Shown here: one piece after another, positions 15,431 to 21,598 of the stretch | How the letters are laid out: each line of letters begins with the position of its first letter | How positions within the stretch are numbered: the first letter of the stretch is position 1 | NCBI GenBank assembly: GCA_964520375.1 | Contig: CAZFNQ010000009.1 | Location: forward strand, 1-21,617 | DNA: 21,617 nucleotides | Source: CAZFNQ01 sp964520375 | GTDB taxonomy: Bacteria > Patescibacteriota > Saccharimonadia > Saccharimonadales > JANWIN01 | Direction of reading: 5' to 3' | Notes under the pieces: generated by a model | Databases searched by the model: none | What the model saw: the letters and a program-made list of their open reading frames with translations, nothing else | What the model was told of the DNA's origin: nothing | Position numbers and translations under genes: made by a program

Positions 15431-15580
15431 TTATACGCTGCTTCGACCGGCTACAAAGTTAAATATGAATATTATTATTGCCACTACTAACAGCAAATGC
15501 AACAGGGGGCTGGACACGTGGATAGCCACAACGCCTAGCAACCAAAGAACCACTAATATTATTGCTATAGTCGCGAGCAT
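15431..15580 (-). CDS. Lmo0937-like 49-aa membrane protein
   Basis: A 49-aa frame with a near-perfect ribosome-binding site, AAAGGAGGT, 5 nt before its ATG, the strongest in the window. The product begins MLATIAIILVVLWLLGVVA, has a short HVSSP turn, then LLHLLLVVAIIIFIFNFVAG and a basic end: two hydrophobic helices with the LWLLG and HLLLVIAII pattern of the Lmo0937 family of tiny membrane proteins. Function unknown; relatives are often stress-linked. It is followed by the YggT gene. Confidence rests on the ribosome-binding site and the family pattern. Confidence 0.85.
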   Translation of the reverse strand: MLATIAIILVVLWLLGVVAIHVSSPLLHLLLVVAIIIFIFNFVAGRSSV

Positions 15581-15665
15581 ATTTACCTCCTTTATTATTA
15601 ATACAAATAAATATTATCTAAAATTAACAAGCCTGACTGTAAGAATACTTACACCTCGGGAATAT

Positions 15666-16172
15666 CTATTTTTTTCTCTTGGGTTCTGCGATGCTCCATA
15701 GATATATAACTGACAATGCGGCAAAGCTGCAGACTGACCAAACTGTCATATCAAAGGCCAGGGACTTTGTGCTCAAACTTATCTTGCTACTAGCCTCAAT
15801 GTCATTTAAAGCTAGATTTATTGGTGGCTGTTTTGTGACTGATAAGTATGTCTGTCCAGAAATAAACTTCCTTGGGAAGCCATATGCTAGATTAGCGCAC
15901 GTTTCATCTAGGTGTGAGGGCATATAACCCTGCGCAGTTTGGTTCATGGTCGAGCCACAATTCCTATCGTGCACAAAGGCTTCATTGCCAGTATAAAGTC
16001 CTGTTACGATCGCACCTAAAATAATTGCGCCTAAAATTAGAGACAACGGCGGCCATGTAAAAGTGAACTTATTGTTTCTAATGGCTTTAACAACGGCAAA
16101 AATAAGTGCAAAAATACCAAGATAAATCAGTGCGCCAAATAGCAGCGATATTATGCTTAACAATGTGTCCAT
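15666..16172 (-). CDS. Hypothetical membrane protein, three to four helices
   Basis: A 168-aa protein I do not recognise. Hydrophobic helices lie at about 5-28, 40-62 and 142-160. Between the last two is a polar loop (about 63-140) with three Cys (DRNCGS, DETCAN and a Cys in the last helix region), likely extracellular. The C-terminus is basic (EPKRKK). AAGGAAT stands 7 nt before the ATG. Its leader (16180-16245) is a close copy of the leader of the prepilin-like gene at 17578, so the two may be regulated together or come from one duplicated module. AT-rich, as are its neighbours up to ssrA. Confidence 0.65.
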   Translation of the reverse strand: MDTLLSIISLLFGALIYLGIFALIFAVVKAIRNNKFTFTWPPLSLILGAIILGAIVTGLYTGNEAFVHDRNCGSTMNQTAQGYMPSHLDETCANLAYGFPRKFISGQTYLSVTKQPPINLALNDIEASSKISLSTKSLAFDMTVWSVCSFAALSVIYLWSIAEPKRKK

Positions 16173-16179
16173 TTAGTTA

Positions 16180-16245
16180 TTCCTTAGGTTAAATTACTTG
16201 CTTTAAGCATAAGCTCAGAGAATATTAATTGCAAACAAAAAAGTA
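16180..16245 (-). repeat. Duplicated leader, copy A
   Basis: About 65 bp matching 17587-17651: both run ATTCCTT, TTTAAGCATAA, AGAG, TTGCAA, CAAAAAAG in the same order and spacing. On the minus strand it contains TTGCAA (16234-16229), a 17-bp spacer and TATGCT (16211-16206), identical in the other copy, and ends with the AAGGAAT ribosome-binding site. Confidence 0.75.
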
Positions 16246-16281
16246 CTGTCGAATGTCGATGAATCTATTCAATGAATATAT

Positions 16282-16914
16282 CTATTTTGGAGCTCTTGTT
16301 TTATTGTCTGATGTAAAACATGTAGCTATCAGACTTTTGGGGTACCCTTTACCGTCAACATTTGAGCACATTACTCCCTGTTGAGTTCTCTCATCCATTA
16401 TCCATGAACCTGTTTTTGTGTTTTTATGCAAATAAGTTGCTGCGGCACCGCCCCCTATATCATTAATGTTATTCGATGCTGAGGCACAAATAGATACATT
16501 AATATAGGCATAATTTCCTACCTGCTTAAAATTACCATTATTATCAAAAGTAATTACATTTACAGTTACATTCTTTGTTTTTTCCGTACATGCTTCGTGT
16601 AATGCCTGTAATATTAATGCTTGGTCGGGCGTTTTTGCTATCTTGTCTGGAGTTACGTGGGTGATAGATTCATCCTTCTGTATAACATTCACGTAGTTAT
16701 CTGTGCTTGAATATGTTGGCATTTGGCCGGTTGATGGAGTTGACGTCGTTGGCGGAGTATTATAGGTTGCGTTTGTAGCTGTAGCGGGAATGATTTTATT
16801 TTGACTTCTGTCATACACAAACCAGCCTACTGCACCGATTACTACTACGACTACTATTACTAATATTATCCCAACTGTACCGAAGCCTGATTGGTTCTTT
16901 TTCATTTTGCCCAT
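16282..16914 (-). CDS. Prepilin-like protein lacking Glu5
   Basis: A 210-aa protein with the type IV pilin-like N-terminus KKNQSG|FGTVGIILVIVVVVVIGAVGW: a short basic leader, Gly before the presumed cleavage point, then a long hydrophobic helix. Position +5 is Gly instead of the Glu that is nearly invariant in pilins. The Pro/Thr linker (about 40-70) leads to a globular domain with four Cys (EACTEK, VSICAS, VMCSN, ATCFT) that may form disulfides. It lies 25 bp after its paralogue, sharing MGK-K-NQSG-GTV and the same AAGGAATTAC leader, so it is a tandem duplicate in one operon. Whether it enters a pilus is doubtful. Confidence 0.7.
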   Translation of the reverse strand: MGKMKKNQSGFGTVGIILVIVVVVVIGAVGWFVYDRSQNKIIPATATNATYNTPPTTSTPSTGQMPTYSSTDNYVNVIQKDESITHVTPDKIAKTPDQALILQALHEACTEKTKNVTVNVITFDNNGNFKQVGNYAYINVSICASASNNINDIGGGAAATYLHKNTKTGSWIMDERTQQGVMCSNVDGKGYPKSLIATCFTSDNKTRAPK

Positions 16915-16939
16915 CTTATGTAATTCCTTAAGTTAAAAG

Positions 16940-17578
16940 TTACTCTGCTACCATTTTAGCAATTGCATTCTGAATAGCATCCATTGCTGCCGCTTCCTTA
17001 GCTAACAATTTATCGTCACTCTTATCTATGCAACTAGCTCCACGATAACCTGGGCGAACATAGTAATAATCACCAATCTTTAGATTTGGAAATGTATCTG
17101 AATGGTCTTTTTTAGCTGTGTCATAGGCTTCTTTATATGTGGTTTCATTACTATTAATCTCATCAGGTACAAACTGAGTAGATAATCCTCTGACAATAAT
17201 TATTGAATTAGTCTCGCAGTTCATTAATGTACCAGCAGCGTCTAAAGCATCTGACCTAAAGGAGCCTGTTGTGCCCTGGTTTGCATCATTGTTTCCAATT
17301 TTGTAATTCAAACCCTTAACATTTGAAGATAAAGGTATTTTTACACCCCACTGCTTTACTACTAAGTATTTAGTAGAATCTGTTTGAATTTTTGGAGTTG
17401 CATCTGGCTTTGATGTGGCTGTAATTGTATTAGTACTATTAGCGCTACCGGAACTAGTTTTAATATGGTTTCTATCGTAAACAAACCAGCCAACAGTACC
17501 TAGAATTCCAACAATTACGAGGATTAATATGATTTCAACAGTTCCTAAACCTGATTGATTTTTGTTTAATTTGCCCAT
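16940..17578 (-). CDS. Prepilin-like protein with Glu5
   Basis: A 212-aa protein with a canonical pilin-type start: KLNKNQSG|LGTVEIILILVIVGILGTVGW, where Glu is at +5 after the Gly, as needed for recognition and subunit assembly in type IV pilin-like systems. A Ser/Thr-rich linker (about 40-65) and a globular C-terminal domain follow, with Cys in LMNCETNS and ASCIDK. The first codons and the sequence before the ATG match those of the downstream paralogue. The leader carries TTGCAA-17-TATGCT (17641-17613) and AAGGAAT. No pilus assembly genes lie in the window, so the role is inferred from the N-terminus only. Confidence 0.72.
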   Translation of the reverse strand: MGKLNKNQSGLGTVEIILILVIVGILGTVGWFVYDRNHIKTSSGSANSTNTITATSKPDATPKIQTDSTKYLVVKQWGVKIPLSSNVKGLNYKIGNNDANQGTTGSFRSDALDAAGTLMNCETNSIIIVRGLSTQFVPDEINSNETTYKEAYDTAKKDHSDTFPNLKIGDYYYVRPGYRGASCIDKSDDKLLAKEAAAMDAIQNAIAKMVAE

Positions 17579-17586
17579 CTTGAGCT

Positions 17587-17651
17587 ATTCCTTGAATTAG
17601 ATATTTGATTTAAGCATAATCTTAGAGGTAGATATTTGCAATCAAAAAAGC
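17587..17651 (-). repeat. Duplicated leader, copy B
   Basis: Copy of 16180-16245 with few mismatches and two single-base gaps. It holds TTGCAA (17641-17636), 17 bp, TATGCT (17618-17613), a usable promoter for the prepilin-like pair. It begins directly at the T-tract of the terminator at 17644-17668. Confidence 0.75.
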
Positions 17652-17668
17652 CCGATATCAAGTCAGGC
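17644..17668 (-). terminator. Intrinsic terminator after the small membrane gene
   Basis: On the minus strand GCCTGA-CTTGATA-TCGGGC (6 bp with one G-U pair), followed by six T. It would end transcripts from 18082. Confidence 0.7.
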
Positions 17669-17673
17669 ATTTT

Positions 17674-17696
17674 TGGTGGAGCACGTCGAAAATAAT
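17674..17696. repeat. ssrA-end-like repeat, copy 1
   Basis: 23 bp matching 18158-18180 at 22 positions. The first nine, TGGTGGAGC, are the complement of the ssrA 3' end (GCTCCACCA), and the distance to the terminator stem (5 bp) is the same as at ssrA. Confidence 0.6.
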
Positions 17697-17800
17697 TGGC
17701 ACTCAATCTATGCAGAACTGGTGCGGAGGAGAGAATTATTGTCAATCAGTTGGTATAGATACAAGAGTTATTACGTACGTTAGACTTAAATCACTCGTAC

Positions 17801-18082
17801 TTAGTGAAAATTAGACAGTGAAGCTCTTATTGTAAGAAACATTGCTACTATAGTTATTGCGCAGAGCATTAAGCCAATAAATGCAATTTTCCTTTTATTT
17901 TTGAAAACCCAGACGATATTTGCAATCAATACAATTATAAATAATAAATTAGGCCAACCATTTACTGATTTGTTATCTTGGGTGCTGGCTACTAGATACC
18001 ATCCGTAAAGGTTATAAACTGCGAAAAAAGCACTAGAAATTAACAATGTAATTTCTTTTCCATTCAATTTTGACTGCTGCAT
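17801..18082 (-). CDS. Small membrane protein, three helices
   Basis: A 93-aa protein from the ATG at 18082, of a family I do not recognise. Hydrophobic helices at about 10-31, 44-60 and 66-85 are separated by short polar loops (STQDNKSVNG and KNKRK, the latter basic and so probably cytoplasmic). A TTG at 18124 in the same frame would add 14 residues, but it lies inside the promoter-like sequence, so I prefer the ATG. TATACT (18097-18092) with TTGGTT 17 bp upstream places the transcript start within a few bases of the ATG, which suggests leaderless translation; no Shine-Dalgarno is present. AT-rich accessory context. Confidence 0.6.
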   Translation of the reverse strand: MQQSKLNGKEITLLISSAFFAVYNLYGWYLVASTQDNKSVNGWPNLLFIIVLIANIVWVFKNKRKIAFIGLMLCAITIVAMFLTIRASLSNFH

Positions 18083-18091
18083 GATGCTATA

Positions 18092-18120
18092 AGTATATGC
18101 TTGACAGTAATATAAACCAA
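18092..18120 (-). promoter_or_regulatory. Candidate promoter of the small membrane gene
   Basis: TTGGTT (18120-18115), a 17-bp spacer and TATACT (18097-18092) on the minus strand. The surrounding sequence resembles duplicated leaders A and B (CTTTTTGTTTG at one end, CTTATAGC at the other), as a diverged third copy. Confidence 0.5.
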
Positions 18121-18122
18121 AC

Positions 18123-18147
18123 AAAAAGACCTCAAATAACAGAGGTC
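18123..18147 (-). terminator. Intrinsic terminator
   Basis: On the minus strand a perfect 6-bp stem GACCTC/GAGGTC with an 8-nt loop, followed by TTTTTG. It follows the gene ending at 18318 at a distance of about 170 bp. Confidence 0.75.
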
Positions 18148-18157
18148 AAAGTGCTTA

Positions 18158-18180
18158 TGGTGGAGCACCTCGAAAATAAT
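18158..18180. repeat. ssrA-end-like repeat, copy 2
   Basis: 22 of 23 bp identical to 17674-17696, again starting TGGTGGAGC next to a terminator. The rest of 18181-18317 shows no gene that I can support. Confidence 0.6.
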
Positions 18181-18317
18181 GCACCCCTCATCTTTGAAGA
18201 AATAGAGAGATGGAGGTATTTACTCTGGAATGAGTACATTGAGTTCAAAAGAGAGTAGGAGCGTCGAAAGAAGTTGCTAGTCCCCTGAGGGGATACACTC
18301 TATACCATCAACTACCA

Positions 18318-19268
18318 TTAAGCTGTGGTTGTGAATTTAATCAACACGAACATGCCCAATATTTGCTGTAGCCGACTATGTATCATGGAGCTATTACTCG
18401 TCCTCGTACCTGTCTTCTTAGCTTCGTGAGTACCAATACTCGCTAGGTCCGCATAGTTAAGGCTAGCTCTTGTCTTTACGGGTAATTCAAAATCTGACTT
18501 CAAAATTACGGAAATAAACTTATCAACATCGTTGTCGTCATAATCAATCCCTAATGCTTCAAACAGTTCTATGCACAAATCTTCCAGCTTACTATGCGCT
18601 GCGTCTGTTAACTCATAGCTTATTACATTGTCTTCAAACGAGAGTAGGTCATCAATAGTGTCGATAATGTTTTGCAATATTGGCACAATCTGTTCCTTTT
18701 GGTCTGGTTCAAGTAATTCTAGCCGCTCAGAAACAGATATAATTATGGGTTGCAGTGGCACGCTTTCAAGACTTGCCTCTGGGCTATATATATCTTCTAC
18801 GTCTTCAACTTCCTGTTGAAGCTCAATATAATCCAGAAGTGCATTACTAAAATCTTCGTATATAGCTTTGTTGTCCTCAACTCCCACAGTCTCCCATATA
18901 TAGTCCACATTTATCGGTATATCACCATGCTCTTCAGGTAAGAGGTCATCAAAAACTTCGCTTTGGCGTGGTGCTTCGGTAGGTGTGATTTCATCATGAA
19001 CTGGCAATTCCTGGCTATTTACAGGAACTTCTATACTCAATGCATGTGGCTTAGGATTAGCTAACTTTGGTTTGGTCGTAACCACTCCTCCTTGAGCTTT
19101 TTCTAGGTTTTCTAACTTTGAGTAATGAAGCTCTGATATGGAGCGATTTGCAGCTGCATCTGGGGTCACAATAGAAGTTTCAGTAACTTTCACCGCTTCA
19201 GTATCTTCTGCTTCTAAGTTAGTTTGATTTGTGGCTCTAATGGCGTTCTCTAAAACGTAATCGAGCAC
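18318..19268 (-). CDS. Acidic protein of unknown function, downstream half of a frameshifted gene
   Basis: From GTG at 19268 this gives 316 aa, but the frame is open upstream to 19418 and overlaps the end of the preceding frame at a run of nine A (19405-19413), so it is most likely the continuation of that gene. It is very acidic, without a signal or membrane helix. The first part (to about residue 110) looks disordered and rich in Thr, Pro and Glu; the middle is rich in Glu and Asp (EVEDVEDIYSPE), and the last third is predicted helical (LEPDQKEQIVPILQNIIDTI, then ALGIDYDDNDVDKFISVIL). No known domain recognised. The GTG has no ribosome-binding site, which also argues against independent translation. 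AT-rich compared with trehalase or typA. Confidence 0.55.
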   Translation of the reverse strand: MLDYVLENAIRATNQTNLEAEDTEAVKVTETSIVTPDAAANRSISELHYSKLENLEKAQGGVVTTKPKLANPKPHALSIEVPVNSQELPVHDEITPTEAPRQSEVFDDLLPEEHGDIPINVDYIWETVGVEDNKAIYEDFSNALLDYIELQQEVEDVEDIYSPEASLESVPLQPIIISVSERLELLEPDQKEQIVPILQNIIDTIDDLLSFEDNVISYELTDAAHSKLEDLCIELFEALGIDYDDNDVDKFISVILKSDFELPVKTRASLNYADLASIGTHEAKKTGTRTSNSSMIHSRLQQILGMFVLIKFTTTA

Positions 19269-19393
19269 AATAGTATCTTCTACGGTAGAGTTATCTGCTT
19301 CTATAGCTGCCTCTTTTCTTGTGGCAGTTTTTTTTGGCGAAGCTACTGGACTAAACTCAACAGGTTGACTATCAAGATGGTCATCTGGCTTTA

Positions 19394-19693
19394 TTAAATT
19401 ATCGTTTTTTTTTGAGTGTCAGCCGCTATTTCAGGTGTATCTACAGCCATCGTCCTTATGGATTTTGTAATAATCTCTGTTCTGTTTTCTTCGGGTAATC
19501 CTTCGAGACCAACTGCTAGTCCTGTTATCATTTTGGCAAAAGGAGGGCATTGTACTATGGCGTCTTCTACAGAGTATATGCTGCCATGTGCCTCAACCTG
19601 TAGTCCAGCGACAGACTGTAAACCGTGCTTACCAATAAATGCTTGAGCATCAATTGCTGCTTCTGCTTCTACATTCGGTGCACCTGTTCCCAT
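19394..19693 (-). CDS. Upstream half of the frameshifted gene, unknown function
   Basis: From the ATG at 19693 the frame encodes 99 aa (MGTGAPNVEAEAAIDAQAF... ending ADTQKKTII). A longer in-frame start (TTG at 19801) lies inside the ssrA terminator and is unlikely. I recognise no family; Ala/Glu-rich helices are likely and there is one Cys (IVQCPPF). TAAAAT (19706-19701) with AAGACA 17 bp upstream would start transcription almost at the ATG, so the message may be leaderless. At CAA-AAA-AAA-ACG the frame meets A_AAA_AAA in the correct phase for a -1 shift; joined to the downstream frame it gives one protein of about 458 aa (19693-18318). Confidence 0.5.
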   Translation of the reverse strand: MGTGAPNVEAEAAIDAQAFIGKHGLQSVAGLQVEAHGSIYSVEDAIVQCPPFAKMITGLAVGLEGLPEENRTEIITKSIRTMAVDTPEIAADTQKKTII

Positions 19694-19700
19694 TACAATA

Positions 19701-19729
19701 ATTTTAACACAAGCATTATTGATTGTCTT
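19701..19729 (-). promoter_or_regulatory. Candidate promoter of the frameshifted gene
   Basis: AAGACA (19729-19724), 17 bp, TAAAAT (19706-19701) on the minus strand, 8 bp before the ATG at 19693. Confidence 0.4.
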
Positions 19730-19780
19730 GGTGTCGCACAATCTATCTTGAGCGTCATAATTGAACACTTGAAAGGAAAC

Positions 19781-19808
19781 AAAAAAACACCAATTTGACA
19801 ATTGATGT
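19781..19808 (-). terminator. ssrA terminator
   Basis: On the minus strand ACATCAATT-GTCA-AATTGGTGT, a 9-bp stem with one G-U pair, followed by seven T. It starts 5 bp after the CCA end of ssrA. Confidence 0.85.
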
Positions 19809-19813
19809 TTTTA

Positions 19814-20210
19814 TGGTGGAGCTGGCGGTTACTGCCACCGCGTCCATCGGTTTACGTCGTTAGTCTTCTACAAGCTTAGGTCATTTAAATGAAAGATAAG
19901 TGGCCGGTAAATGACCAAAAAGTCACGCATCTTTGATCCAAAGTCTTAGCAAATGTACAGGATCAGTTACATTTGAGCAAACAGATTATATGACACGCAT
20001 TTGAATGTTATCTGATGTCACATTCAGCGTGGCTTAAATCGTAATTTAAGCTGTTGCGTAAGCAAGATTTGCGCGGGGCGCAAAAGCGCTCGCTACAAAG
20101 TTACGTACACTAGTAAATGCTTTTGCAGTTACAAATTTTGCCTATAACGCTGACAAGCGGCTTGCGAACTAACTTGTAAAGGTCCAATGTCGAGCTTAAA
20201 ATTCAGCCCC
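19814..20210 (-). ncRNA. ssrA: Transfer-messenger RNA (tmRNA)
   Basis: A 397-nt RNA that rescues stalled ribosomes with SmpB. The 5' end GGGGCTG (20210-20204) pairs with CAGCTCC (19824-19818), followed by A and the encoded CCA, the same acceptor stem as in E. coli. The D-like region GCTCGACATTGG, the 3' pseudoknot-side segment TAAGCTTGTAGAA (compare TAAGCATGTAG of E. coli) and GGACGCGG before the T arm confirm the family. The tag frame starts at GCA (20126) after TTTGTAACT and runs 26 codons, AKAFTS... ending NLAYATA, to TAA (20048-20046); the stop lies in the hairpin GCTTAAAT-TACG-ATTTAAGC. The T-arm stem GCGGT/ACCGC is intact, but the 7-nt loop reads GGCAGTA in place of TTCRANY. The gene explains the long stretch without protein genes at 19802-20284. 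Confidence 0.93.
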
Positions 20211-20218
20211 ATGTCATA

Positions 20219-20246
20219 ATTATAGCATAAATCACGTAAAGAACAA
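20219..20246 (-). promoter_or_regulatory. ssrA promoter
   Basis: Extended -10 TGC-TATAAT (20227-20219 on minus) ends 8 bp before the tmRNA 5' end; TTGTTC at 20246-20241 with a 16-bp spacer is a weak -35. Confidence 0.65.
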
Positions 20247-20251
20247 GCGTT

Positions 20252-20280
20252 TTGGTAACGGTTTAGAGTTTAATTATATA
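20252..20280 (+). promoter_or_regulatory. Candidate trehalase promoter
   Basis: TTGGTA (20252-20257), 17 bp, TATATA (20275-20280), only 4 bp before the ATG at 20285, which would give a leaderless message. Other AT-rich -10 choices exist. Confidence 0.35.
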
Positions 20281-20284
20281 ACCT

Positions 20285-21598
20285 ATGCTTGACCTAAGCG
20301 TAACCGTTGGCCTAAGCTGGAAGCAGATGTTAAAACATGCAAAAACATTGGTATTAAAAGCCAGACGTTTTGTTTCACCCGGCCATAGTGATTTAAATCA
20401 TGATCAAGTTCAAAAAGCCCGAGATTACATAGCCGCTTACTGGCCCAAACTAGAACGCTATCATCCCAAGGACGACGATACACTACTGGGCCTGCCCAAA
20501 ACCTACCTAGTGCCGGCTTATGAGGAAGGCCATCCGTTTGACTTTAACGAAATGTACTACTGGGATAGTTATTTTATGGTCCAGGGGATGCTAGACATCC
20601 ACCATAAAGAGTTGGTCATGGGTGTGCTTGAGGATTTACTGTACATGCAAAAACGCTTCGGCATCATCCCAAATGCCTCACGAACATATCTAATGGGCCG
20701 ATCTCAGCCACCGCTGCTAACCAGCTTCATATTTGACGTGTACGATGCCTATGATCCTGGTAAAGTCTGGCTTAGAAAAGCCATCACTCAAGCCAAGGAA
20801 GAATATGAAGCCGTCTGGATGGGTACCGCCAAGCCTAATTGGCGCCAAATCTACAAAGGCCTTAGTCGCTACTACGACATCAACATGATTAACGACTTAG
20901 CTGAAACCGAAAGCGGCTGGGACATGACCCCACGCTTTAACCGCCACGCCCTTAACTATTTGCCTGTAGACCTGAACGCCATGCTATACAAATATGAAAC
21001 CGATTTCGCCAGGGCGGCCCAAATATTAGGCGACGACGCCGAGGCTCAAAAGTGGGGCCGGGCCGCCCGTAAACGCAACAAGGCCATGGACAAACTAATG
21101 TGGAGCAGCAGCAGGGGCTTTTACTACGATTATAACTTCGTAAAAGAACGACGCGGCAGCGTTAGCTCACTAGCTAGCTTCTTTACCATGTGGGCTGGAC
21201 TGGCCAGCCCAAAACAAGCCCGGCAAATGGTTAAAAACTTGCGCCGGTTTGAACAAAAAGGGGGATTATCTGCAACTGACCAGCAATTCAGTCAATTAGT
21301 ACCTGGCCCCGGCGCCACACCCACCCAATGGGCCTATCCCAACGGCTGGGCGCCGCTGCAACTTATTGTTGCCAAAGGCCTGAGCCGCTACGGCTATGAC
21401 TACGAAGCTAAGCGGATTGCTATGAAATGGCTCAAAACCAACCTGGACTGGTTTGATAAAAACGGCGTGTTTATTGAAAAGTACAATGTCGTCAACCCGG
21501 ATAAACCACCGGCCAAAGGCTTGTATCCATCGCAAACCGGTTTTGGCTGGACCAACGCTATCTTTGAACGCTTCTGCCAACAGTACATTGATAGTTAA
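20285..21598 (+). CDS. Trehalase, glycoside hydrolase family 37
   Basis: A 437-aa cytoplasmic (alpha/alpha)6-barrel enzyme that hydrolyses alpha,alpha-trehalose to two glucose. GH37 signatures are visible: FNEMYYWDSYF (87-97, first signature), IIPNASRTYLMGRSQPP (127-143), ESGWDMTPRF (209-218) with Asp213 as the likely catalytic acid, LPVDLNA (226-232), QWAYPNGWAPLQ (348-359, second signature), IEKYN (397-401) with Glu398 as the likely catalytic base, and GFGWTNAIF (419-427). There is no signal peptide, and the protein is shorter than the periplasmic E. coli TreA (about 560), close to the compact core. The start ATG has no Shine-Dalgarno; a -10-like TATATA directly precedes it. It is divergent from ssrA. 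Confidence 0.93.
   Translation: MLDLSVTVGLSWKQMLKHAKTLVLKARRFVSPGHSDLNHDQVQKARDYIAAYWPKLERYHPKDDDTLLGLPKTYLVPAYEEGHPFDFNEMYYWDSYFMVQGMLDIHHKELVMGVLEDLLYMQKRFGIIPNASRTYLMGRSQPPLLTSFIFDVYDAYDPGKVWLRKAITQAKEEYEAVWMGTAKPNWRQIYKGLSRYYDINMINDLAETESGWDMTPRFNRHALNYLPVDLNAMLYKYETDFARAAQILGDDAEAQKWGRAARKRNKAMDKLMWSSSRGFYYDYNFVKERRGSVSSLASFFTMWAGLASPKQARQMVKNLRRFEQKGGLSATDQQFSQLVPGPGATPTQWAYPNGWAPLQLIVAKGLSRYGYDYEAKRIAMKWLKTNLDWFDKNGVFIEKYNVVNPDKPPAKGLYPSQTGFGWTNAIFERFCQQYIDS

Noticed and set aside
17674..17740. Degenerate tRNA on the minus strand ending GCTCCACCA
   Set aside because: No 5' strand pairs with the presumed acceptor, and no T stem or anticodon arm can be drawn.
18083..18124. TTG start at 18124 for the small membrane protein
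   Set aside because: It lies within the promoter-like sequence and next to the terminator stem; the ATG at 18082 fits a transcript starting near 18085.
19694..19801. Extension of the 99-aa frame to TTG at 19801
   Set aside because: The extra 36 codons overlap the ssrA terminator hairpin and T-tract, so they are unlikely to be translated.
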